A DNA stretch of 64,000 bases from an uncultured Succiniclasticum sp. (GCA_902801365.1 CADCHY010000006.1:62001-126000), one strand, 5' to 3'; shown: positions 35,222 to 43,958, counted from the first letter of the stretch. Numbers and translations: made by a program. The notes: generated by a model not told the origin, from the sequence alone.

Positions 35222-35869
35222 TCATCGCCTTCCTTCAACCAGTGGAATCAGGTCTTCCAAATCTGTTAACCAGTAATCCGGCGTTGCCGGGGATTTGAAT
35301 CGTTCTGCATCAACCTGGGTGTACTTTACTGCGGCCGTTAGACATCCTGCGGCTTTTCCACTCATAATGTCGAAGGGCGCGTCGCCGACGCAAAGAGTTT
35401 CCTCCGGCCGCATCCCTAATCTTTCCAGTGCCATCCGGGTCGGCTCGGCATCCGGCTTGGGGTGTTTTACGATATCCGAACCGATTACCGTGACAAAATA
35501 GCTGTCAATGCCAAGACAGCGGGCCCCCCGCAGACAGGTAGCGGTGGTTTTGCTGGTAACAACAGCCATGGGGATTTGCATTTGCTTCAGTTGTTCCAGC
35601 GTTTCTTTAACTTTGGGGAAGGACTGGATCAGTTCGTCATGATGAAGTTCCTGGTACGCCCGGTACTCGTCGCAGATCCTGCTCCCCGTTTCTTCACCGA
35701 ATACTTTTGTCAGACAAATCTTCAAGGGCAGTCCGAATGTTTCAATAAACGGAGCACGGTCAGCTTTCTTTCCCAAAATTTTTTCCGTGCTGTAATCATA
35801 ACAGGCAAAAATCACCGGCAGCGTATTGGCCAGTGTGCCGTCAAAATCAAAAATAATTCCTTTGATCAT
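35222..35869 (-). CDS. HAD-superfamily phosphatase (phosphoglycolate phosphatase/PpaX-like)
   Basis: A soluble 215-residue HAD hydrolase. Motif I is DFDGTLANT, motif II TSKTT, and motifs III/IV are KPDAEPTR and GDAPFDI. The helical cap (residues 15-80) is of the phosphoglycolate phosphatase type. The substrate is unknown; phosphoglycolate, pyrophosphate or a sugar phosphate are all possible. It is the first gene of the run that includes mtnP, mtnA and ahcY, so a sugar-phosphate role is tempting but unproven. Confidence 0.82.
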   Translation of the reverse strand: MIKGIIFDFDGTLANTLPVIFACYDYSTEKILGKKADRAPFIETFGLPLKICLTKVFGEETGSRICDEYRAYQELHHDELIQSFPKVKETLEQLKQMQIPMAVVTSKTTATCLRGARCLGIDSYFVTVIGSDIVKHPKPDAEPTRMALERLGMRPEETLCVGDAPFDIMSGKAAGCLTAAVKYTQVDAERFKSPATPDYWLTDLEDLIPLVEGRR

Positions 35870-35983
35870 AAGTGTTTTTCCATTAATAAATAAAAACTTT
35901 TATTCATATTATTCCACAATTATCATACCACAAATCACGTCGTTCTTCTACTGATAAACACTCAGGTTTTATAAAATAAAAAA

Positions 35984-36016
35984 CGCAAAGGGAGCGAATC
36001 AATCAGACCCTTTGCG
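35984..36016 (-). terminator. Terminator downstream of the racemase-like gene
   Basis: CGCAAAGGG (35984-35992) and CCCTTTGCG (36008-36016) form a 9-base perfect stem. On the - strand a T-rich run follows. It separates the racemase gene from the phosphatase-mtn gene run. Confidence 0.85.
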
Positions 36017-36030
36017 ATGGAATCGTTTGC

Positions 36031-37092
36031 TTATACAACATATTTCTTTACATACCTGCTTGTGTAAAGATGAAGCAAAGCATGATACTTTAATTTAAAC
36101 GTCACTACATCCCCCACTTGATAATTCTCCGAACCGTGCAGGTTGATAATCGTGTGATCGCTGCTGGCGCCGATGATTTCGATATTTTCATCCAGCGGAA
36201 TAAGATATTCATACGCTACGTCCTGTGTGCCGAAGGCAAGTAAGGCCCGCTTCATCATTCCTTCGTTTTTAAATTCCACATGTTGCCCGAAAGCGTTTCC
36301 GCCAATGGTTCCGACTGGCTGTGAGGGCTTGTCCTTGATTTCAATGATCTGCACTTTAAACAGGAACACGTCATCGTGGAGATACGCCAGCCTCCGGTTG
36401 TCCACCGAATCAAAGCCTAACAGCCAGGCTTCACCGAAACGTCCGTGGTTCACCCGCGGGGGCATGGTTTTGTTTTCAATCATTTCCATGGCCGCCGTGC
36501 TCATGCCGGAAATATAAGGCAGCGTGACAGAAAATTTCTGTTCGATATGAGTTGCCACCTCTATAAGTCCCTGCATGTTGGCCGCATCTGTAATCACACC
36601 GCCGAAGCAGCCCAGATTCGTGCCCACGCCAAGCAGTTCCAGATTTGGGGACTGGATAACCATTGCGGCGGCTTCCTCAACCTCGTTAAGATATTTATAA
36701 AAGATACCTTCCCGCAAATCCCCCATATCGATGGCCAGTATAACACCGTGCGTTATATTCTGTCTCTTTGCTTCTTCCTGCAAAAGAAAAATCGTGTTGC
36801 ACTCCGATTCAAAACTAACTTCCGACGAAGCAACAACTTCTTTTATCTCGCAGGTCTGGGAGAGACGGATCAAAAGCCTTGTCTTTTTCGTTTTCAGTTT
36901 TGCCAGATCCTCAATGCGGGAAGAAGCCAGCCAGTCGCAGGAACTGTCTTCCAGAATTTCCATGACGCCGTTGTCTGCGCAGAAGCCTTTAATGACGGCG
37001 CACATGATTCTATGATCCGCATGCAACATGCGGGCCACGGTTTCAATATTCTGTAATAATTTTTTCCTGTTACATTCCACACACGGATACAT
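36031..37092 (-). CDS. Alanine racemase family PLP protein, ornithine racemase-like (YhfX/Orr type)
   Basis: A fold-type III PLP enzyme of 353 residues. The PLP lysine is in AVIKGFCAD near residue 34. Further motifs are LLIRLSQTCEI, GVGTNLGCFGG, ISGMSTAAMEM and VNHGRFGEAWLLG, which resemble ornithine racemase and YhfX rather than classical alanine racemase. The likely reaction is racemisation of an amino acid, with ornithine the best guess. AGG precedes ATG 37092. Its own terminator lies downstream and no related catabolic gene is adjacent. Confidence 0.75.
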   Translation of the reverse strand: MYPCVECNRKKLLQNIETVARMLHADHRIMCAVIKGFCADNGVMEILEDSSCDWLASSRIEDLAKLKTKKTRLLIRLSQTCEIKEVVASSEVSFESECNTIFLLQEEAKRQNITHGVILAIDMGDLREGIFYKYLNEVEEAAAMVIQSPNLELLGVGTNLGCFGGVITDAANMQGLIEVATHIEQKFSVTLPYISGMSTAAMEMIENKTMPPRVNHGRFGEAWLLGFDSVDNRRLAYLHDDVFLFKVQIIEIKDKPSQPVGTIGGNAFGQHVEFKNEGMMKRALLAFGTQDVAYEYLIPLDENIEIIGASSDHTIINLHGSENYQVGDVVTFKLKYHALLHLYTSRYVKKYVV

Positions 37093-37123
37093 GAACTCAC
37101 CTTTGCCAAATCAGAATATTATT

Positions 37124-37192
37124 AAAGGAAACACTGATTAATTCGTCTGAACGCTGACCGAATCATAAACGCATTCAATCAGCATTACCTTA
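37124..37192. repeat. Small palindromic repeat, copy A
   Basis: An imperfect inverted repeat of about 65 bases. The left end (AAGGAAACACTGATTAATTC at 37125-37144) matches the reverse complement of the right end at about 15 of 20 positions. The left half recurs in opposite orientation at 46774-46812 with three substitutions and one base difference in length. It lies between the racemase-like gene and the exported-protein gene. It looks like a REP- or MITE-type element. Confidence 0.65.
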
Positions 37193-37222
37193 AAATTATA
37201 ACACAACTCTTGTAAAAACAAA

Positions 37223-37248
37223 AACCGGACAGTATGCGCTGTCCGGTT
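37223..37248 (-). terminator. Terminator downstream of the exported protein at 37268
   Basis: AACCGGACAG (37223-37232) and CTGTCCGGTT (37239-37248) form a 10-base stem with a six-base loop. On the - strand it is followed by a T-rich tract. Confidence 0.88.
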
Positions 37249-37267
37249 AAAACAAATATACTGACAA

Positions 37268-37768
37268 TCAAAAATCCGTTCCCAGATTGATTTCGGAAAT
37301 TTTTTCCTCTTTGTCTACATAAAACGTTAACGTCTTCACGACGTTATTAAAGCTGTAAATATAGCCGGTTCTTCCGTCATAGTCTTTAAATTTTTCTCCG
37401 GGTCCGAACTTTTTCACTACTGCCTGATACGGCATTCCCACCGAAAAACCGGACGGCGTGGTTATATTTTTATCTTTTACCATGTAACCGACAACTGTTA
37501 ACTTCTCATCCGGTGAAGTATCTTCCGCATAGGTTCTGCCGAATACTTTGAACAAAGGACTGTAAACATAGGTTACAATGCGTACCCCTTCGCCTTTAAA
37601 TTCGTCTTTGCCGGCAGGCTCGCCGTAGACGGTTTTGACCTCGGCCAGTGTTGTTTTGGGGCCGATACCCCGCAGGAACATTTCCGATTCGGGCATCGTA
37701 TGGGCAAAACAGGTGGCGGAAAACAGGATGGAAAGCATGGTGAGTACCAGTAAAACGATTCGTTTCAA
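37268..37768 (-). CDS. Exported hypothetical protein
   Basis: A 166-residue secreted protein. TTG 37768 is chosen as start (KRIVLLVLTMLSILFSATCFA signal peptide) because GGGGAGG lies upstream; a longer frame from 37828 would bury the signal. The mature domain has two similar halves: KTTLAEVKTVYGEPAGKDE and FSVGMPYQAVVKKFGPGEK. Each has the G-x-t...V...fG.P pattern seen in BamE/SmpA-like repeats of envelope lipoproteins. That likeness is suggestive only; no lipobox is present. Confidence 0.6.
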   Translation of the reverse strand: MKRIVLLVLTMLSILFSATCFAHTMPESEMFLRGIGPKTTLAEVKTVYGEPAGKDEFKGEGVRIVTYVYSPLFKVFGRTYAEDTSPDEKLTVVGYMVKDKNITTPSGFSVGMPYQAVVKKFGPGEKFKDYDGRTGYIYSFNNVVKTLTFYVDKEEKISEINLGTDF

Positions 37769-37840
37769 AATACGAATCACCTCCCCGATGTGTAAGTAGT
37801 AAGAGCGGTCAATCACTATACGGCCCATGGACCGTATTTA

Positions 37841-38470
37841 TTATTTCGTTCCGCATTTCTCGTGGGTAACCCACTTCTTGCCGTTTTCATCGTGACGTAC
37901 ATAGGTTTTGTCAAAGGGAACAAGGACTTTTTTTTCTACGACCGGTTTATCGTAGGACGCAGGATCCAGTCGTTTGGTATGTGTACTGGTAGCTTCAATG
38001 ACGCAGTTGCCCTTGCAGCCCCCAACCAGCACATCAATATCAAACCGTTCATCGCCTTTCACATCCTGTCCAAACTTATTTTTAAAAGCGGGTCTTTTAT
38101 CGCTGGGCAGGAACCGGTGGAAACCGGCTAATACTTCGCCGTAGGCAAGCAGGGCGCCTTTACCTTCTTTACCCTTGCCCGGATAGTCTTTGTAACTGTA
38201 ACCGGTATTGCCCCATGTCAGGTGTGGAAAAGCGTCTTTTGAAATCTGGTCATACTTGGCAACATGTGGGAGTTTCATTACTTCCTGCGCGTGTTTTACT
38301 GCCGGATCAACTTTTTTCTCCGGAGCCTTTTGTTTCTCATCCTTTTTGACATTCGTGGTCTGCTTGTTTTCCGGTTTTGGCGCCGGTTTCTTTTCCTCAC
38401 CGCCGCAACCGGCTGCGCCGCAGGCTACAAAAGCAGCTAACGTTAACGCTAACATTTTCTTTTTCATCAT
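37841..38470 (-). CDS. Predicted lipoprotein of unknown function
   Basis: A 209-residue protein with lipobox AAGC at about residue 22. A Lys/Pro-rich spacer (KKPAPKPENKQTTNVKKDE) leads to a mature domain with two Cys near the end (GGCKGNCVIE and EKCGTK). Its first 60 residues resemble the lipoprotein at 44113 (GCGG.., Lys-rich spacer), but the rest does not clearly align. GGAGG lies seven bases before ATG 38470. Upstream, TATAAT (- strand, 38542-38547) sits next to the palindrome GTGCATGCAC. Confidence 0.65.
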   Translation of the reverse strand: MMKKKMLALTLAAFVACGAAGCGGEEKKPAPKPENKQTTNVKKDEKQKAPEKKVDPAVKHAQEVMKLPHVAKYDQISKDAFPHLTWGNTGYSYKDYPGKGKEGKGALLAYGEVLAGFHRFLPSDKRPAFKNKFGQDVKGDERFDIDVLVGGCKGNCVIEATSTHTKRLDPASYDKPVVEKKVLVPFDKTYVRHDENGKKWVTHEKCGTK

Positions 38471-38591
38471 AAACAGGCCTCCTTACATAAATGTTTATAT
38501 TAGCAATAATTGCAGCTAACCTGTTATCTGTTCAGGCAAAGATTATAACCCCGTGCATGGGTGCATGCACACACAGATACATGGACTCACC

Positions 38592-38810
38592 TTACTTCAC
38601 AATCAAATCCCCGGCCTCTACAGACAGATTTTTGTTGGTAAACGCAAACTGGAAAGGATATCCTTCCTGCGCCGTACCGTCAAGCTGCCAGGCAAAAATA
38701 AAACTGCGATCATTTTCTTTTCGTCCTATGCTTTTTATATCTTCGTACGTGATCGGGGCGGGTGAAAAACTGTTAATGATTTTTCCTAACTTCAGTTGGA
38801 TTTTCATCAT
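38592..38810 (-). CDS. Hypothetical protein, possibly the displaced 3' part of the zinc-finger gene at 38773
   Basis: A 72-residue frame (MKIQLKLGKIINSFSPAP, YPFQFAFTNKN, AGDLIVK). It overlaps the end of the zinc-finger gene by 38 bases in another frame. The ATG pair lies inside the overlap with no clear ribosome site. The upstream protein stops abruptly after a strand-rich segment shared with the 39204 protein, so this may be its natural C-terminus, lost by a frameshift. A real overlapping gene is the alternative. Confidence 0.4.
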   Translation of the reverse strand: MMKIQLKLGKIINSFSPAPITYEDIKSIGRKENDRSFIFAWQLDGTAQEGYPFQFAFTNKNLSVEAGDLIVK

Positions 38811-39189
38811 CTATGAAAAAAGTTCCGTACAGTACGCGCCCGTATACATTCACGACAGGAGACGGGAACGCGCCGCTGCCATTATCTACTTCCACGTTGT
38901 CCACTACATATACTGCATTGTATCCGTTATATTTTTCAAGCAGGGATTCCCGGTAAGATTTTGCCTTTTTCAGGATGGCTTCATAATCGTTTACCGCCGC
39001 ATCCTGCAAGGGATCGACACATGTACTGTTGTAACCCTTTACCGTACTCTTTTCGTAATGAACCGGGAACAGCACCCGTACTTTTGCAGCGCATTCTGTA
39101 CAGATGCTTCCGTCCTTCATCCTTTTTACGTGCAGAATCGGCTGACCGCAGACAGGACAGAAGCCCTTATGCAATAATTTATTACCCAT
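38773..39189 (-). CDS. DUF4428-like zinc-finger protein, short
   Basis: A 138-residue cytosolic protein with a treble zinc-finger-like pair (CPVCGQPILH and CTECAAKVRVLFPVHY). It aligns with the third finger and following domain of the gene just upstream (CPVCGANVSE, CAECAEKVRLLYPVLY, then GRVLYG / GKILFG). It is therefore a local duplicate. Compared with that protein it lacks the last 60 or so residues, which may continue in the overlapping frame at 38592. Function unknown. Confidence 0.65.
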   Translation of the reverse strand: MGNKLLHKGFCPVCGQPILHVKRMKDGSICTECAAKVRVLFPVHYEKSTVKGYNSTCVDPLQDAAVNDYEAILKKAKSYRESLLEKYNGYNAVYVVDNVEVDNGSGAFPSPVVNVYGRVLYGTFFIDDENPTEVRKNH

Positions 39190-39203
39190 AATGATTCCTC
39201 CCC

Positions 39204-40307
39204 TTACACAATGATCAGGGTATCGCCCGGATAAATACAGGAAACGTCTTCTGCAACAGTCACGATGGCGTAATATCCTTCCCCAACGCTGTCAACAACA
39301 TTTCCGGTGTACTCTTCAAAGCCGGTAATCTGTCTCAAACGATCTATGCGCATTAAAGTACCGGAGCCGGCTTGTATCATATCGCCCATGGAAGCTTTAC
39401 CGAACAGTATTTTCCCCCTGATGAGGTATTCTTTTTTGCCGGGGCTGGTGCGTGCGTTTTCAAAATCCCTGCCCACGCTGCCGACGGATATGACGGCTTC
39501 ACAGCTTCCATACTGTTCTTCCAGCTGTTGCCGTTTTACAGTTACATCTTCCAGGGCTTTACGGAACTCTGCCAGCGTAATGTTATGCAGCGTATCCAGA
39601 TGCGAACCGGTGGGGTCACCGTCACTGTCATGTGTCTGCGTATAAAGGACCGGGTACAGGAGGCGGACTTTTTCCGCGCACTCTGCACAGATTTTCTGGT
39701 TATCCTTCAACAAAACAAATTTAGGAATTTCATCCTTAACCGACCGTTTGATATCGCCCCACAGGGAACCGGTGGATTTCTCAGACACGTTGGCCCCGCA
39801 GACGGGACAGGCATCCTGTTCCTTCCGCTGTTCCTTTGCAACCTTCTGTTTATCAGCCCGGGCAATCAGGACGGACAGTTCTTTCAGGGTTGTATCTTCC
39901 AGCGCTTTATCGGTTTCACCGTTTTCTTCCAGCTCATTAAACGTATGGAAGCATTCATCGCAGATGTACCCGTCTTTCACTTCCGCCGTCAGTAGCTTCG
40001 GCATCTTTCCGCCGCAGATGGGACAGACTATCGGTTTTTCCGCTTTGGCTGCTTTATCGGAGGCTATTTCACCCTTTTTGGCAAGTACGGCAGCTTTGAT
40101 GGGAGCAATATAAAAATCCTTATCTTCGTCCATCCTGCCCATCTCAAAGTCATCCATCACCAGTTCCCAGCAGTCCAGGCAGATGATGCCGTCGTGAACA
40201 TCCATGCCTCTGCCTGTAAAGCTGTTACCGCAGACCGGGCAGATCCGTTTGTCTTCCGTTTTCTTTTCTTCTTTTTTCTTACCGAATATACTGTCGAAAA
40301 ATCCCAT
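39204..40307 (-). CDS. Multi-zinc-finger protein (DUF4428-like, three fingers)
   Basis: A 367-residue soluble protein. It opens MGFFDSIFGKKKEEKK, the same opening style as the + strand gene at 48771 ([12 protein letters not shown]). Three zinc modules follow: CPVCGNSFTG/CLDCWELV, CPICGGKMPK/CDECFHTF and CPVCGANVSE/CAECAEKVRL, near residues 24, 95 and 168. The C-terminal strand-rich domain ends VAEDVSCIYPGDTLIIV. DUF4428-type fingers are common in Firmicutes proteins of unknown role. ATG 40307 has GGAGG eight bases upstream. Confidence 0.72.
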   Translation of the reverse strand: MGFFDSIFGKKKEEKKTEDKRICPVCGNSFTGRGMDVHDGIICLDCWELVMDDFEMGRMDEDKDFYIAPIKAAVLAKKGEIASDKAAKAEKPIVCPICGGKMPKLLTAEVKDGYICDECFHTFNELEENGETDKALEDTTLKELSVLIARADKQKVAKEQRKEQDACPVCGANVSEKSTGSLWGDIKRSVKDEIPKFVLLKDNQKICAECAEKVRLLYPVLYTQTHDSDGDPTGSHLDTLHNITLAEFRKALEDVTVKRQQLEEQYGSCEAVISVGSVGRDFENARTSPGKKEYLIRGKILFGKASMGDMIQAGSGTLMRIDRLRQITGFEEYTGNVVDSVGEGYYAIVTVAEDVSCIYPGDTLIIV

Positions 40308-40320
40308 AAGAAGCACCTCC

Positions 40321-41265
40321 TTACAATTCCAATTTGAGTACGCGATGGTTCTTCATATCCGGAATAAACAATGCCTTGTCTGTCAGTGTAATATCTGCAG
40401 GGTCCAGTCCTTCCGCTTCGTAAATCGTTCGCAGTTCTTTTGTCCCGATATCGACAACGAGGATGGCTCCCGTCTTTACCCGGTGGTCTGCTACATACAG
40501 CGCGTAATTATCTTCCGAAAGTGTTATGCCCTCATAATAAACAGAGACGTTTTTATCGGCAGCCGGATTGCCGGAATATACCTTTTTGCTGATAAATTTT
40601 TCCGCCTGCGGATGACGCAGGTCGCTGACCCGGTAAATTATGTTTTCCATATCTGCTTCTTCAGTATCCGGGCCGTTTTCAGGAGGGGCCGTGATATACA
40701 TTACACCGTTACCCACTGCCATACACTCCACGCCCTGCAGTTCCAGCCACTTTTTCGGCTGCACACGGCCCATTTTTTCCGCATGTGAAATATCAAGGGT
40801 AAAGATTTGCCCCATATTGTTAGAAGAGACATACAGTGTATTTCCGTCAACAGCAGCTGCTTTCAGCCAATAGGGTTTAGGAAACGTGACCGTCTGAGGC
40901 GCTTTTTCCGGCTGCTGTAAATTGTAAACGCGAAGATGTTCGCCGTCGCACACAAACAGGTAATCATCCTTGACCGCCATACCCGACGGGTACTGCAGCA
41001 AGCCGGATGGAATCAGCGTTTTCGTCTGCCCGTCTTTCCGGTACAGAATGTAGCCTTTAATTTCATGGATGGCCGGTATTTTATGTTTAGAACCGTAATT
41101 GGCAATCAGCACACCTCCGTCATAGGGGCGTACACATTCCGAAAACCGTATTCCGTCCTGTATGACAGATACATCCGGGGCCGGAGCCGCAAATGACCCG
41201 AACGGCAAAAAGCAGCAGCAAATAAATAATAAAAATGAAAATACTGTGATTAGATTCTTTTTCAT
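40321..41265 (-). CDS. Exported beta-propeller-like protein
   Basis: A 314-residue secreted protein. The signal peptide is KKNLITVFSFLLFICCCFLP, ending near SFAAPAPD. The body has repeated strand motifs of the SMP-30/NHL propeller kind (YPSGMAVKDDYLFVCDGEHL, LKAAAVDGNTLYVSSNN, YEGITLSEDNYALYVADH, ADITLTDKALFIPDMKNHRV). No catalytic metal site is evident, so a binding role is as likely as an enzymatic one. It lies 13 bases upstream of the multi-zinc-finger gene. Confidence 0.68.
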   Translation of the reverse strand: MKKNLITVFSFLLFICCCFLPFGSFAAPAPDVSVIQDGIRFSECVRPYDGGVLIANYGSKHKIPAIHEIKGYILYRKDGQTKTLIPSGLLQYPSGMAVKDDYLFVCDGEHLRVYNLQQPEKAPQTVTFPKPYWLKAAAVDGNTLYVSSNNMGQIFTLDISHAEKMGRVQPKKWLELQGVECMAVGNGVMYITAPPENGPDTEEADMENIIYRVSDLRHPQAEKFISKKVYSGNPAADKNVSVYYEGITLSEDNYALYVADHRVKTGAILVVDIGTKELRTIYEAEGLDPADITLTDKALFIPDMKNHRVLKLEL

Positions 41266-41266
41266 A

Positions 41267-42058
41267 TCAGCCTACCCCGCCTTCGGCATTATAAATCAGC
41301 AGCGCATCACCATCGGGCTTGATCCTGTAAATCTGTTTGAAATCCTTGCTGACCAGGAAAAGCATAATCAGTTTATTGCCGTCATAGGCCTTCAGTTCAT
41401 AGGAAGGTTTGATGGGACCGACACCCGGATAATTTTTCTCCATGCCATCTCCTACAAAATTATCTTCGAAGCGGTAATCCAGTCCCGGTTCCAGTCCGGT
41501 GACCTGCGGATTTTGTTGCCGTACCCAGGCCATGGCCATAAAGGCAGAAGGCGAAGCGTAATTGCCTTGCCATACATACGTGCCTGCCAGATCCGGATCC
41601 GTGCGCATGGCCCGGGTCTGGTCAAACATCTGGGGCGTCAGGTTGATGGATTTATTTTTCACATCCGAATTGTACACCACAGATGTCATGGGTGGTAGTA
41701 CTTTGGGATCAGGCATGGGATTCCGTTTGTCCGAATAACCGTAGGACAGAACAACACGGGAAGCATCCATGGTACCGGCGATGTAAATCCGCGGGGCCAT
41801 GTCCGAACCTTCATAACTGTTGCCTGTATAGTTTCTGCTTTCCACGCCTACAAGAACAGAAGGATTCATATAAAAATCTTTGATTACAATGACGTCGATC
41901 CGCCCGTTAGGGATGCCGCTGGCGGTTTTGCGCACATACAGTCCTTCTGCCGGCATCCAGTCATCGACTGCTTTCGGTTCCGCATTAACCGGACCGCTGC
42001 TGAAAATCATTGTCATAAAAAGGCTTGCGCATACCAACCATTTCCAAATTCTGTTCAT
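41267..42058 (-). CDS. Exported hypothetical protein, paralogue of the gene at 42146
   Basis: A 263-residue secreted protein (signal MNRIWKWLVCASLFMTMIFS, cleavage near VNAEPK). The C-terminal motif YRIKPDGDALLIYNAEGGVG matches YRFESDGNGVMIYNIDGSKG in the next gene. Other shared blocks are WMPAEGLYVRK / WPPVPGWYERK and PRIYIAGTMDASRV / PGIWLGGTIQPAQM. No known family. AGGAGG lies 10 bases before ATG 42058. The stop is one base from the start of the propeller gene. Confidence 0.65.
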   Translation of the reverse strand: MNRIWKWLVCASLFMTMIFSSGPVNAEPKAVDDWMPAEGLYVRKTASGIPNGRIDVIVIKDFYMNPSVLVGVESRNYTGNSYEGSDMAPRIYIAGTMDASRVVLSYGYSDKRNPMPDPKVLPPMTSVVYNSDVKNKSINLTPQMFDQTRAMRTDPDLAGTYVWQGNYASPSAFMAMAWVRQQNPQVTGLEPGLDYRFEDNFVGDGMEKNYPGVGPIKPSYELKAYDGNKLIMLFLVSKDFKQIYRIKPDGDALLIYNAEGGVG

Positions 42059-42145
42059 TGTGATTTCGCCTCCTGTCGTCTTTGCAGAACATGATAATCC
42101 GCACCCAGTCATATAGACAGAGGTTCTGTTCCTTTTTCTAAATAA

Positions 42146-43045
42146 TTATCCTTTTGATCCGTCGATATTGTAAATCATAACGCCGTTGCCGTCGCTTTCA
42201 AACCGGTACACCGCGCTAAGGTCATGGGTTACGATAAAGGTGCGCAGCAGCATGCCGTTTTTGAAAACCTTTATGGCAAAGCCGAAATCGCCCAGGTCAA
42301 AGTCGCCAATCAGTTTATCATAGTCAGCTGCTTCTTTGCCGGTAATGGGAGCCGGCACGATCTGCAGGGTCCTGTCAAAAAAATCGGTTTTGGTTTCGTT
42401 CCGGCGAAGCGATTCGACTAAGGCAAAGGCGGCATATTCGTCAATAAGCGGCACGCTGTCTTTGCCTAACACATATTCGCCCCGAATATCCGGCAGGCCT
42501 TTGGGACATTCTCCGGAAAAATCAATGACAATCCGGTTTTTTAAGGATTTGATACCGCTGTTCAGCATGAAAATCTGTTGAGGCGCCAGCGTTTCAACAA
42601 TTCTGCCCCCCCTGTAAATACCAATGGTTTTGGCTCCGATGACAAACCGCACCGCCAGTCCCATCTGTGCAGGCTGAATGGTTCCACCCAGCCAGATGCC
42701 GGGGCTGGCATCAAGGGCTGCCAGGCCCTGTTTATCCGCCGGTCCGTCATATCCGCAGCCGTGCAGACTGACCAAGGGCCACTGATTCGGAAGTACGGCT
42801 ACGTGGATCAGGGAGTTTCCCAGTCCGTTGGGATTTTTCCGTTCATACCATCCGGGCACAGGAGGCCAGATCTCCCCTTTGTTTTGGTATTGTGCTGCAA
42901 TTGGCCAGTTTTGTGCTTCATGTACCGCGCTTTGCGGTTTATATGTTTCGTTGCTGCCAACGGGCGCGGCCGTCACATTTTCTGATATAAAGAACAATGC
43001 CATTGCCAAGCAAAGAACTGACAATAAAAAACATCTTTTTTTCAT
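42146..43045 (-). CDS. Exported hypothetical protein, paralogue of the gene at 41267
   Basis: A 299-residue secreted protein with signal peptide KRCFLLSVLCLAMALFFIS. It shares the WYERK, IWLGGT and YRFESDGNGVMIYN blocks with the downstream paralogue and appears to be a tandem duplicate. The mature part is strand-rich and neutral. Function unknown; envelope location inferred from the signal peptide. Confidence 0.65.
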   Translation of the reverse strand: MKKRCFLLSVLCLAMALFFISENVTAAPVGSNETYKPQSAVHEAQNWPIAAQYQNKGEIWPPVPGWYERKNPNGLGNSLIHVAVLPNQWPLVSLHGCGYDGPADKQGLAALDASPGIWLGGTIQPAQMGLAVRFVIGAKTIGIYRGGRIVETLAPQQIFMLNSGIKSLKNRIVIDFSGECPKGLPDIRGEYVLGKDSVPLIDEYAAFALVESLRRNETKTDFFDRTLQIVPAPITGKEAADYDKLIGDFDLGDFGFAIKVFKNGMLLRTFIVTHDLSAVYRFESDGNGVMIYNIDGSKG

Positions 43046-43066
43046 TGCGTTTTCCCTCCGTGTGAT

Positions 43067-43855
43067 TTATTTTGGAATCTCTCCTTCACAGGGGACTCCA
43101 TCCTTTACAATGAGCCACAGGCCAAGCCCGGTTAACTTGGAGATTTCCCTGCCGTTCAGAGCAACCCGGTAACAATAATACTTTCTGTCTTCTGTAAAGA
43201 GTTTTATACGCCAACTTTGCGTTTTTTCATAGGCTCCGTCTTCATAAGTATCCATAGTTGTTTCAACTACTTTCCGGGGATCGAAGCCTGCCTTTTTCGC
43301 GTTGCCGGGCAGGTTTTCCACCCGGTACAGGGCCAGCGTCCCGTTAATGACAGGCGTCTGCTTATCCGTTTGCTTATATTTGTAAATCCCTGTCAGTTTA
43401 ATAAATTCGGTAAATCCGGTTTTATCTTTTTCTTCCTGGGAAATGTGTATCTCTTCGCCCCTGATTTCCGCATGGTAGATTATTTTAACCGGCGCCCTGT
43501 GATGGAGTTGCAATTCCATGGGATGTGAAAAGTCAACAGAACCTGCGTCCAAAATCCCGTGCATTCCTTCCTGACGGAAGATGCCGGCCAGTGTACAACA
43601 CTGTCCTTCCCGGTTAAAAGCGTCTTTGTTTTTTAATCCGTACCCGTTTCTTCCCTCCAGAGAAAAATAAACCGTACCATCAGGTTCCCGGAACAGCGTT
43701 AAAACCCGCGTCCCGATACCAGGATACGAAACACAATGGTACTCACCTGTTTTTACGGGTGGCATCTCTTCATGGGCAGCGTGTACGGTAAGCGGTGAGA
43801 TGATTAGAAAAAATAAACACGTAAAAATTACGAAAAAACGCTCCTTCTTTATCAT
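43067..43855 (-). CDS. Exported hypothetical protein
   Basis: A 262-residue secreted protein (signal KKERFFVIFTCLFFLIISPL, cleavage near VHAAHE). The mature part resembles the neighbouring exported proteins in size and in repeated strand and loop structure (FSLEGRNGYGLKNKDAF, LTGIYKYKQTDKQT). Two adjacent Cys occur at GQCCTL. Not recognised. ATG 43855 has GGAGG upstream. An extended -10 box (TGATATAAT, - strand, 43950-43958) lies about 95 bases upstream, so this is likely the first gene of the exported block down to 37268. Confidence 0.62.
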   Translation of the reverse strand: MIKKERFFVIFTCLFFLIISPLTVHAAHEEMPPVKTGEYHCVSYPGIGTRVLTLFREPDGTVYFSLEGRNGYGLKNKDAFNREGQCCTLAGIFRQEGMHGILDAGSVDFSHPMELQLHHRAPVKIIYHAEIRGEEIHISQEEKDKTGFTEFIKLTGIYKYKQTDKQTPVINGTLALYRVENLPGNAKKAGFDPRKVVETTMDTYEDGAYEKTQSWRIKLFTEDRKYYCYRVALNGREISKLTGLGLWLIVKDGVPCEGEIPK

Positions 43856-43949
43856 CCTGCGTTCCACCTCCAAGTAAAAAACATAAATACGTTTTATATT
43901 AACAGAGCGCTTCATGACGATAATATGCAGAATCAGTGCTTTTTAAACT

Positions 43950-43958
43950 ATTATATCA
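43950..43958 (-). promoter_or_regulatory. Extended -10 promoter candidate for the exported-protein block
   Basis: On the - strand TGATATAAT gives a perfect -10 with the extended TG motif. No good -35 box stands at 16-18 bases. Similar TGATATAAT boxes occur at lexA and at 48559. Confidence 0.45.
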
